64,000 bases of DNA from assembly GCF_006442315.1 (NCBI RefSeq), contig NZ_VFVY01000003.1, positions 281,589 to 345,588 on the forward strand, in the 5' to 3' direction. Under the pieces are notes generated by a model. The model made no database searches. It was given only the letters and a program-made list of their open reading frames with translations, and was not told where the DNA came from. Position numbers and translations under genes: made by a program. Of the stretch, positions 17,065 to 24,859 are shown piece by piece. How positions within the stretch are numbered: position 1 is the first letter of the stretch; every line of letters begins with the position of its first letter. Source of the stretch: Mesorhizobium sp. B2-3-4. Lineage in GTDB: Bacteria > Pseudomonadota > Alphaproteobacteria > Rhizobiales > Rhizobiaceae.

Positions 17065-18534
17065 TCAGCGCAGTGGCGAAAAGGTCGCCGAAACCAGATG
17101 GAAGGGCAATGCGCCATAGGTGGCGACCGTCGCCTGATCGTCCCATTGGCGGAACTGTCGCGACGGCCGTGCCTCCAGCGTCAGGGCATGCTGTTGGCCG
17201 TCGAACGTCACCTTGCCGCGAAAGCGCAGCAGCCTTTGGCCACCGGACCGGCTGATGGCCATCGCGCGCAGGCGCGCGACATGGTCGTTGTCCCGGTTGA
17301 TCTCCATTTCGATGCGGCGCCGGACCGGCGGGACGCTGATCCTGACCGTGATGTCCAGCATCATCTCCCCCGCAATCCGCGGGCAGGCTATGGTCTGCGA
17401 GAAGACCGGCGGCGAGGGTTCTTCCGGCGGTGCGCGGCGTGCCGGCCTCCCGCGCCACGCTCTTGCCGGCGGCTCCTGCCGCAACCGTCCGCTCTTGCGT
17501 CTCAATCGCAACTGCTTGGCAAAGCCCCGCGACAGCCAGGCCAGCCTGCCGAAATCGGTTCGCGGCTTGGCCTGCAGCACCGCCGACCAGCGCGAAAGGC
17601 TGCTGCGGTCGGCCATGTCAACCACGCGCGCCAGCACCTTGTCCGGAACCGCCACGCCGATGTCGAGCGCAAGGTAGGAGAGCGCGACGGCCGCGGCAAC
17701 GGCAAGGCCGCGCCTGGCGACGACATCGAGGAACACGTCCCAGTCGATGTCGCCGGCGCGAATGGCGACGGCGCAATCGACCAGCCAGTCGCTGTGCGTG
17801 TGCGCGTCGAGTCCGCCATGCGCGATGGCGAGCGCGATGCGGTCGGCTGGCGACGGCACCAGCACGCCGACGCCGCTGAATTCGGCCGCCGCCGCTCGCC
17901 GCCAGATCGCCTCGTCGTCCTCGTCGCTTTGCTGCGAACCGTCATAGGCAAGCTGGTGTAGGTCTATGTCACCATAATTGCCCTTGAAGAAGTTCATCGA
18001 GCGCAGCGACGCCAGCCTTGTCCTCAGATATTGCGGGCTGACACCGGTGGCGATCTGCCAGTCGCGCTCGCGCAGCACGTCGAACGCCGCCGGCATGTCC
18101 CGTGGCCGCACCAGTATGTCGATGTCGTGCGCCACCCGGCCACGTTGCGCCGACGCGTTCAGGGCGATGCGGCTGGCGCCCTTGATCAGCATCACCAGGC
18201 ACCCGGCCTCGGTCATCGCCTGCAGCGCCGGTTCGGCCTCGCGCATCGCCATGCGCGACTTGGTCCACAGCATCTTTTGCAGCCCGACAAGACGCGGATA
18301 GGCGGCATGGCCGGCCAATTTCCGGCCGAACCTGTCGCAGATGGCGGCCAGCAGTCGATGCTCCCTGAAGGAGACATGGTCGATATCGTTTTCGTCCAGC
18401 CAGCCCGCTGCCTTGGCGCGGGCGGCGTCTTCATCGGACAGCAGGACGGCCTTGAGCAACTGGTCGAGTCCGCCGGTCGGCCATGACCAGCCATAGTCCG
18501 GGAAACGCCGGCCGATGCGCCGAATGCCCGCCAT
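17065..18534 (-). CDS. NTP_transf_5 family nucleotidyltransferase with extra C-terminal domain
   Basis: A 489-residue cytosolic protein. Residues about 20-350 match the NTP_transf_5 (GSU2403-like) fold: KGASRIAL at 118-125, the metal-binding DID at 137-139 and a second DIDLHQ at 189-194. Proteins of this family often sit beside PqqD-like and HprK-like proteins in peptide or polysaccharide modification clusters; their substrates are mostly unknown. Beyond the arginine/proline-rich linker at about 345-375, the last 110 residues look like a separate beta-rich domain (LDITVRISVPPVRRR to the end) that I do not recognise. The start ATG shares its A with the TGA of the upstream glycosyltransferase gene, so it is the last gene of the six-gene operon. 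Confidence 0.85.
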   Translation of the reverse strand: MAGIRRIGRRFPDYGWSWPTGGLDQLLKAVLLSDEDAARAKAAGWLDENDIDHVSFREHRLLAAICDRFGRKLAGHAAYPRLVGLQKMLWTKSRMAMREAEPALQAMTEAGCLVMLIKGASRIALNASAQRGRVAHDIDILVRPRDMPAAFDVLRERDWQIATGVSPQYLRTRLASLRSMNFFKGNYGDIDLHQLAYDGSQQSDEDDEAIWRRAAAAEFSGVGVLVPSPADRIALAIAHGGLDAHTHSDWLVDCAVAIRAGDIDWDVFLDVVARRGLAVAAAVALSYLALDIGVAVPDKVLARVVDMADRSSLSRWSAVLQAKPRTDFGRLAWLSRGFAKQLRLRRKSGRLRQEPPARAWRGRPARRAPPEEPSPPVFSQTIACPRIAGEMMLDITVRISVPPVRRRIEMEINRDNDHVARLRAMAISRSGGQRLLRFRGKVTFDGQQHALTLEARPSRQFRQWDDQATVATYGALPFHLVSATFSPLR

Positions 18535-19214
18535 CAGCTCGTGCCGGCCTTGGACCGGGCCCGTCGCAGCATGGCAAACCGCGCCACTTCCAGGTAGCCG
18601 CGATCGCGCGCCGCATCGCGCCCGTAGGACAGGCTGCCGGGCCTGATGCGGCGCAGCGCCAGCACCGCATCCATCATGTCGAGGGCAAGGCCCGCCTCCC
18701 GGGCGCGGGCGATCCAGTCGATCATCTCCCCGCGGCCGCCGGGCGGATCGGTTATCGGGCCTACGGCGCTTGCGACCTCACGGCGGATCAGCATCGTGCT
18801 GCGCGACCAGCCGGGCACCGACTCAGGGCCCAAATCGTCCGGCCGCTCGCTGCGGAAGGTGCGCAGATGGCAGAAGACCGCCGATGTCGCGGGCGAGCCG
18901 GCGAAATGCGCCAGCTGCCGCTCGATCTTGTCGGGGAGCCACAGATCGTCCGCATCGAGCGTGGCGATGAACGGTGTCGACAGTGCCGCGATGCCTCGCG
19001 TCGTGGCGCTGCCGGGGCCGGCATTGTCCTGCCGCAGCAGGCGCACCGGCATGTCCAGCGCCGCGATCACCCCGGCCAGATCGTCGCTCGAGCCGTCGTC
19101 GACGACGACGATGTCGCGTGGCTTCAGGGATTGCGCCATCACCGAGGCCAGCGTCTCGGCTATGGTCGAGGCCGCGTTGAATGCCGGAATGACGACGCCG
19201 TATTCGCTCATCAC
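18534..19214 (-). CDS. Glycosyltransferase family 2 (first of three)
   Basis: A 226-residue GT2 enzyme with a GT-A fold: N-terminal YGVVIPAFNAASTI, nucleotide-sugar loop VVVDDGSSDD and metal-binding ATLDADDLW. No membrane segment. It is more distant from its two neighbours than they are from each other. It overlaps the upstream glycosyltransferase gene by 4 bases and the downstream nucleotidyltransferase gene by one. The acceptor and sugar cannot be deduced. In this operon a peptide or a polysaccharide carrier are both possible. Confidence 0.88.
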   Translation of the reverse strand: MMSEYGVVIPAFNAASTIAETLASVMAQSLKPRDIVVVDDGSSDDLAGVIAALDMPVRLLRQDNAGPGSATTRGIAALSTPFIATLDADDLWLPDKIERQLAHFAGSPATSAVFCHLRTFRSERPDDLGPESVPGWSRSTMLIRREVASAVGPITDPPGGRGEMIDWIARAREAGLALDMMDAVLALRRIRPGSLSYGRDAARDRGYLEVARFAMLRRARSKAGTS

Positions 19215-19963
19215 AGGAACCGCCAGTCCGCCAGTTTCTTCAATTCGAAAATACCTTCGATCGGCTTGAGCGATGGATCGACCTTGCGACGTTTCATGGA
19301 TTTATAGATGGCGCGCATGAACTCGCGCGATTGGACATCTTCCTGTCTTGTCATGTTCCCGGCGTGCCGCCTGTAGTAAAGCGCCAGCGTGTCGGGGAGT
19401 ACATATCGCGGACCGATCTCGAAACCGCGCAGCAGATAATCGGTGTCTTCGGCCTGGATGAAATCCTCGTCGAAGCCGCCGATCCGTTCGACCAGCCGGC
19501 GCGAGAAGATCGCGGACGACAGATGAATGCCGCGGACGGTGATGCTCCGGCTGTCGGGGGCGGGTTCCAGGGCGCTGTCGTCGATCTTGTCGACCAGCAT
19601 CATGTTGGAATAGGTCAGCTCGAGGCCGGCGTCTTTTCGGAAAAGCTCCACATCGGCGCTGAAACGACCGGCTGGCGAGATGTCGTCCGAATCGAGAAAG
19701 GACACCAGTTCGGTCTCCGGCGTCAGCTGCCTGAGCCCGCTGTTGCGCGCCCGGGTCACGCCAGCGTTCTCCTGCTGGAACAGCCGGATGCAGGGGGTTT
19801 CGTCCATCATCGAGCGCACCGCTTGCGCCGATCCGTCGGTCGAACCGTCATCGATGACGATGATGTCGAGATCGGCGGCATCGCGTTGCCGGAGCAGCGA
19901 GCGCAGCGCCGCGCCGACAAAGGTCTCGCGGTTGTGGACGGGCATGATCACGCTCAGCCGCAT
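19211..19963 (-). CDS. Glycosyltransferase family 2 (second of three)
   Basis: A 250-residue GT2 enzyme beginning MRLSVIMPVHNRETF, with IVIDDGSTDGSA, the DxD-type FLDSDDISPAGR and catalytic-base region QAEDTDYLLR. I chose ATG 19963, with GGAG 6 bases upstream, over the GTG at 19978. The resulting length equals that of the next gene, with which it is colinear and closely similar throughout, including the C-terminal KSMKRRKVDPSLKP segment. The pair is a tandem duplication. It overlaps the following glycosyltransferase gene by 4 bases. Confidence 0.88.
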   Translation of the reverse strand: MRLSVIMPVHNRETFVGAALRSLLRQRDAADLDIIVIDDGSTDGSAQAVRSMMDETPCIRLFQQENAGVTRARNSGLRQLTPETELVSFLDSDDISPAGRFSADVELFRKDAGLELTYSNMMLVDKIDDSALEPAPDSRSITVRGIHLSSAIFSRRLVERIGGFDEDFIQAEDTDYLLRGFEIGPRYVLPDTLALYYRRHAGNMTRQEDVQSREFMRAIYKSMKRRKVDPSLKPIEGIFELKKLADWRFL

Positions 19964-19988
19964 CGGCAACTCCAGCACCGTTCCGGCA

Positions 19989-20741
19989 TCACATCATCTG
20001 CCAATTGGCGGGGCTCTTGAGCTCGAAGATGCCAGGAGCCTCGCGCAGCGACGGGTCGGCCTTGCGTCGTCGCATCGACTTGTGGATCGCACGCAAATGG
20101 TTGCGCAGCCTGTCGCCATGCTCCCTGGTGGCATTGGCGCCATGGCGGCGATAGTAGATCGCCACAGTGTCCAGCAACGCATAGTTCGGACCCGTTTCAA
20201 AGATACGAAGCAGATAGTCGGTGTCCTCGGACTGCTCGAATGCCTCGTCGAACTGGCCCGTGCGCTCGATGAGTTCTCTCCTGAACACCGCGGTACCCAG
20301 CGAAATTCCACGAAGCGTCATGGTGCGGCTATCGGCCGTGGGCTCCAGCGTCTCATCATCGATCCTGTCGGCCAGTGTCATCAGCGAATACGTCAATTCC
20401 AGACCGGGTTTGGCGACGAAGCAGGCAAGATCGGCCTTGAAGCGCCCGGCCACCGAGATGTCGTCGGAATCCAGGAACGAAACAAACTCGCAGCCCGGGG
20501 GCAATTGCCGCAGCCCGGCATTGCGCGCCTTGGCGACACCCATATTGGATTGGTGGAACAGCCGGATGCAAGCGCTCTCGCCCATGAAGGAGCGAACCGC
20601 TTCGGCCGAGCCGTCGGTCGAGCCGTCATCGATGACGATGATATCGAGATCGGTGGCATCGCGCTGCCGCACCAGCGATCGCAATGCCGAAACGACGTAG
20701 CGCTCGCGGTTGTAGACAGGCATGATCACGCTCAATTTCAC
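19989..20741 (-). CDS. Glycosyltransferase family 2 (third of three)
   Basis: A 250-residue paralogue of the preceding GT2, with VKLSVIMPVYNRERY, IVIDDGSTDGSA, FLDSDDISVAGR, EQSEDTDYLLR and a KSMRRRKADPSL tail. The frame extends to ATG 20819, but GTG 20741 overlaps the stop of the HprK-like gene (GTGA junction, 4 bases) and aligns exactly with the neighbour's start, so I placed the start there. Tight coupling to the kinase gene suggests the enzymes act in one pathway. Confidence 0.85.
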   Translation of the reverse strand: MKLSVIMPVYNRERYVVSALRSLVRQRDATDLDIIVIDDGSTDGSAEAVRSFMGESACIRLFHQSNMGVAKARNAGLRQLPPGCEFVSFLDSDDISVAGRFKADLACFVAKPGLELTYSLMTLADRIDDETLEPTADSRTMTLRGISLGTAVFRRELIERTGQFDEAFEQSEDTDYLLRIFETGPNYALLDTVAIYYRRHGANATREHGDRLRNHLRAIHKSMRRRKADPSLREAPGIFELKSPANWQMM

Positions 20742-21787
20742 GAAATGCCCCGCGCGAGGAAATTCGAGACCGTCCCGGCGATCTCCTCGGGATCGCTCCC
20801 CAGGGACAGCCGGTAGCACGGCAGCAGGCGAGTAAGGTCGCCGAACAAGCGGAAGCCGCTCTCACGCTCGCCGGGCATCTGCATGATGCCCGACGGTGCC
20901 AGCGCCAACATGGCGTCCCGGCGCGAAGCCGGCGCGATCGAACTTGCCTTGCCGCCACTGATATGTGGCACCATCAACGCAATGATGTCCAGCCTCGCAG
21001 GCACCTGCCGGGGCGCGATGTCGGCAATGTGAAACGTGTATTTGCCTTGCCAGTTGAGCGGCCCATGCCCGGTGAGCCGCTGCTTCAGCCCCAGCCGCGC
21101 AAAGCCTTGCGGATCCTGCTTCAGCGTCGAAAACAGCGGTCTTGCACTCACGCCCCGCTCGAGGTCGACCAGGACATAATCGTCACCGACGCTGTCCAGC
21201 CCGTTGAGCAGGCCCGCCGCCACCGTTCCCGATTTTCCCGCACCGCCCGAGCCGGCAAGCAGAATGCCCTTGCCCTCGAGGCCAAGCGTCCCGGCATGGG
21301 TAAGCCGCATGCCGCGCGCCGCATATTCCCAATGCAGGAAAGGGCGCAGCGGCGCGGCCGGTTCCCACGGCGGGAAGGCATCGGCCGTCGTCATCAGTTG
21401 CACGCCGACCCGGCGCTGCGGATCGTAGACCTGCCAAAAATCCAGGTCGTGATAGAAATGGCCGCGCAAGCCCGCCTCGGCGAGCCGTGTCGCAAAGCCG
21501 TGCTCGGTATAGTGGGCGTCGCCCCATTGCGCCGGCATCGGCATGTCGGCGATGCCCGGGTGAGCGACGAAAATCCGGCAGCCGACCGTGGCGGCCTCGT
21601 CATCGCGGGCCTCGACGAAGCCATGGCAAAGCGCATCCGCCAGCGTGCCGGGGCTGAGATGGGTGGTGATGTCCAGTCGGGGCAAGCGCGACTTGCGCGT
21701 CACCGGAAACGCCGCCGCCGCGCTTTCCGCGGCGCCGATGAGATAGCGGGCGTAGTCTGGCAGGGTTTCGAGTGTGACGCGCGGCAT
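20738..21787 (-). CDS. HprK-related kinase of a PqqD-linked cluster
   Basis: A 349-residue protein with a P-loop GSGGAGKS at residues 179-186 and a following GDDYVLVD segment (201-208), as in the HPr-kinase / PEPCK-like fold. It lacks the canonical HprK N-terminal domain and signature, and no HPr is nearby; the true hprK is at 7753. Related kinases paired with PqqD proteins occur in uncharacterised peptide-modification systems, and one class phosphorylates a serine of lasso peptides. Here it follows the PqqD-like gene by 41 bases and is coupled to three glycosyltransferase genes. Substrate unknown. Residues 1-160 form an N-terminal region with little recognisable signature. Confidence 0.75.
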   Translation of the reverse strand: MPRVTLETLPDYARYLIGAAESAAAAFPVTRKSRLPRLDITTHLSPGTLADALCHGFVEARDDEAATVGCRIFVAHPGIADMPMPAQWGDAHYTEHGFATRLAEAGLRGHFYHDLDFWQVYDPQRRVGVQLMTTADAFPPWEPAAPLRPFLHWEYAARGMRLTHAGTLGLEGKGILLAGSGGAGKSGTVAAGLLNGLDSVGDDYVLVDLERGVSARPLFSTLKQDPQGFARLGLKQRLTGHGPLNWQGKYTFHIADIAPRQVPARLDIIALMVPHISGGKASSIAPASRRDAMLALAPSGIMQMPGERESGFRLFGDLTRLLPCYRLSLGSDPEEIAGTVSNFLARGIS

Positions 21788-21828
21788 GGGCAGTCTCAGT
21801 GTCCAGTGGTCGCGCGATGAAAGGTCAA

Positions 21829-22245
21829 TCAGTTCGCCTGCTTGACCGCCGGCCAGCCGAGAGGCTCGTCGACCTCATGGATCGGATCCACGACGATGAG
21901 ATCGGCGAGATCGTCATGCACGTCGACGCTGAGCGGCTCGCGCGCGGCGGCAAGCTGCGAGATGAGATCGCCCGGAAGCGGGTTGGGCGCCGTGTCGGCG
22001 GGTGCGAGCAGCCCGAATTCGAGCAGCCGCGCAATGAAGGTCGCCAGTTCCGCCGACGCTATCGCCCCAGTCTCGGCGAGCGCAGCGGCGGAAACACCCG
22101 ATGAAAGCGCCTGCCACACGCCGCTGCCCGAATCGGAGAAGCCGAAATATTTTCCCGTCGAAAGATCGAGCACCACGGCGTCGCCGTCGAAGGACTCAAA
22201 CACAATGTCCTTGCTCGCCACTGCGTAGACGTCGGGCTGACGCAT
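21829..22245 (-). CDS. PqqD-like peptide-binding protein with acidic C-terminal tail
   Basis: A 138-residue protein. Residues about 10-85 have the PqqD/RRE pattern: strand pair VFESFDGDAVVLDLSTGKYF, SGSGVWQAL, then three helices ending LLEFGLLAP. PqqD domains bind the leader of ribosomally made peptides for modifying enzymes. The remaining 50 residues are unusual and acidic, including ADLIVVDPIHEVDEPLGWP near the end, and look more like a substrate tail than part of the PqqD fold. The frame stays open further upstream to 22524, but ATG 22245 has AGGA 5 bases upstream and starts exactly at the domain, so the extension is likely spurious. It is the first gene of the operon running to 17065. Confidence 0.75.
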   Translation of the reverse strand: MRQPDVYAVASKDIVFESFDGDAVVLDLSTGKYFGFSDSGSGVWQALSSGVSAAALAETGAIASAELATFIARLLEFGLLAPADTAPNPLPGDLISQLAAAREPLSVDVHDDLADLIVVDPIHEVDEPLGWPAVKQAN

Positions 22246-22868
22246 TGTTCCTGGCCCCGCACTGCGATCCCGTTGGCCACCGGCCGACCGTGCGATCGCT
22301 ACCCCTTGGTAAGGGCTGTAAACACTCGATTTCGCCTTGGCAAGCCAAAGCCGGACCGGCAAAGCTCCACAGACGGCTTGTATCCGCACGCCTGACGCGC
22401 GTGCCGTCTTCAGCACGGTCTCGCCGGCGACATGCGTCCGAAGCATCACCCCTGGCGATGGACCGGCTCCGACCGCCCCAATTGTGGACCGCTTTGCGCG
22501 TCGTTTCTTGACCTCCGGCCGCATTGAAAAAGGTCAACGGTTACGAAAAGTGACTATTAGCATGATCTAAAATCGAACCGAACGGTTCGTTTCTGTTGAC
22601 GGTGCGTGCAGGACGGTGTGAACGCCGAGCCTCCGATACAGTTGGTGATCGAGGCGCTGGTTTCCAGTAACTAGCTGATATAGCTACGGAAAATAACCGA
22701 ACTGGACAGCTCTGGTCTAATTTCAAGGGGTGGATTCATGGTCCACGCTGAACAACTTCGTGATTGGAAACAGTCAGGGGGCTTTCCCACATCGGGGCTG
22801 TCCGAACGACGCGATTTTAATCCCAAGACACGCCGCTAGACGGACGGAAAAATACTGGAGTATCAAAA
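22246..22868. other. Gene-poor spacer between the PqqD operon and the DUF680 array
   Basis: About 620 bases with no convincing gene. It must contain the divergent promoters of the PqqD-like operon (minus) and the DUF680 genes (plus). The only structured site I see is the palindrome at 22574-22589. Small open frames here lack ribosome sites and protein-like composition. Confidence 0.6.
22574..22589. promoter_or_regulatory. Palindromic operator candidate (TetR-like)
   Basis: CGAACCG (22574-22580) and CGGTTCG (22583-22589) form a perfect 7-bp inverted repeat around AA. Its form resembles operators of TetR-family repressors. No tetR gene is in the window, and it lies about 280 bases before the first DUF680 start. 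Confidence 0.4.
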
Positions 22869-23066
22869 ATGAAAAAGATTGTTCTCACTGCCGCCGCCCT
22901 TCTGGCCATTTCCGGCAGCGCCTTCGCTGGTAGCGATCATTACGGTTCGAACGCCGCTGCTGCCACGGCCACCGACAGCACCTACACCGCTTCGGTCAAG
23001 AAGTCGGAACCGGCTGCCCAGACGCCAGTCCACGGTGCCGACCGCAACCTCTTCGGCAACAACTAA
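22869..23066 (+). CDS. DUF680 small secreted protein, copy 1
   Basis: A 65-residue precursor: signal peptide of about 20 residues (MKKIVLTAAALLAISGSAFA) and a short mature chain GSDHYGSNAA... ending DRNLFGNN. The AGSDHYGS start and DRNLFG end are shared with the two following genes. DUF680 is known mainly from Mesorhizobium; function unknown. GGAG lies 8 bases before the ATG. The mature part is rich in Ala, Ser and Thr. A hairpin follows at 23085-23110. Confidence 0.85.
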   Translation: MKKIVLTAAALLAISGSAFAGSDHYGSNAAAATATDSTYTASVKKSEPAAQTPVHGADRNLFGNN

Positions 23067-23084
23067 CAATCGATCCCCGGCCGG

Positions 23085-23110
23085 CGGCAGGACGATCCTG
23101 CCGCGCCGGT
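23085..23110 (+). other. Intergenic hairpin between DUF680 copies 1 and 2
   Basis: GGCAGGA and TCCTGCC pair around a CGA loop, and flanking CCGGC/GCCGG extend the stem with interruptions. No T-run follows, so it is more likely an mRNA processing or stability element than a terminator. Confidence 0.5.
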
Positions 23111-23138
23111 GGACGCCAAGAATTCAGGAGTACCTAAA

Positions 23139-23345
23139 ATGAACAAGATCCTCATTGCCGCCGCCGCCGTCCTGGCTCTCTCCGGCAGCGCTTTCGCCGG
23201 CAGCGACAACTACGGTTCGAACGGTGCCAACCAGGCCGCCATCACGTCGACCGACAACGCGGCCACCGCGTCGATCGGCAAGTCGGCTCCGGCCACCCAG
23301 GCGCCTGTCCAGCAGGGCAGCGATCGAAACCTCTTCGGCCACTAA
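23139..23345 (+). CDS. DUF680 small secreted protein, copy 2
   Basis: A 68-residue precursor with signal peptide MNKILIAAAAVLALSGSAFA and mature chain GSDNYGSNGA... ending GSDRNLFGH. The frame opens at 23109, but ATG 23139 follows CAGGAG by 8 bases and aligns with its paralogues, so I start there. The signal peptide is nearly identical to copy 3, which indicates a recent duplication, while the middle of the mature chain has diverged. Confidence 0.85.
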   Translation: MNKILIAAAAVLALSGSAFAGSDNYGSNGANQAAITSTDNAATASIGKSAPATQAPVQQGSDRNLFGH

Positions 23346-23355
23346 CGGTCCATCC

Positions 23356-23382
23356 GTGGGTAGCGGGCTTGCCCGCTTCCCA
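23356..23382 (+). other. Intergenic hairpin between DUF680 copies 2 and 3
   Basis: GTGGG-T-AGCGGGC pairs with GCCCGCT-T-CCCAC around a TT loop, giving a 12-bp stem with one mismatch. AAAATTC follows, so it is not a classic terminator in the plus direction. Confidence 0.6.
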
Positions 23383-23411
23383 CAAAATTCAAGAAATCAG
23401 GATTATTTGAA

Positions 23412-23648
23412 ATGAACAAGATTCTCATCGCCGCCGCCGCCGTTCTGGCTCTCTCCGGCAGCGCTTTCGCCGGTAGCGACAACTTCAACGCCAATAGCGC
23501 CAACCTGCCGGCCGCGACTTCGGTTGACAACTCGCGCACGGGTTCGATCCGTGAAAACGGCTCGCCAGTCTACAAGTTGCTCAACTCGTCGGGCGACGTG
23601 CAGAAGTCTGCGCCCCAAGGCAGCGACCGGAACCTCTTCGGCCACTAA
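23412..23648 (+). CDS. DUF680 small secreted protein, copy 3
   Basis: A 78-residue precursor with signal peptide MNKILIAAAAVLALSGSAFA. The mature chain is longer than in copies 1 and 2 (insert around SPVYKLLNSSGDVQK) but ends in the same GSDRNLFGH. AGGA precedes the ATG by about 9 bases. It closes the array before a strong terminator. Conservation of both ends with a variable middle suggests selection on the N-terminal GSD segment and the C-terminal DRNLFG motif. Confidence 0.85.
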   Translation: MNKILIAAAAVLALSGSAFAGSDNFNANSANLPAATSVDNSRTGSIRENGSPVYKLLNSSGDVQKSAPQGSDRNLFGH

Positions 23649-23671
23649 CAGCCGGACTCGATCCAGAAAAG

Positions 23672-23700
23672 AACGGCGGGCCTTGCCCGCCGTTTTGTTG
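23672..23700. terminator. Terminator between DUF680 array and aglK
   Basis: AACGGCGGGC (23672-23681) and GCCCGCCGTT (23685-23694) form a 10-bp perfect stem with a 3-base loop, followed by TTGTTG. It lies between the convergent DUF680 array and the agl operon and may serve both. Confidence 0.8.
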
Positions 23701-23717
23701 TCAGGCCTGTTTATGCC

Positions 23718-24830
<1,113 letters not shown>

Positions 24831-24859
24831 TGGTTTCCTCCCAGTGATTCCTCAGATGT

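Noticed and set aside
22246..22524. N-terminal extension of the PqqD-like frame
   Set aside because: The extra 93 residues have shadow-like composition, and the domain starts at ATG 22245, which has a ribosome site.
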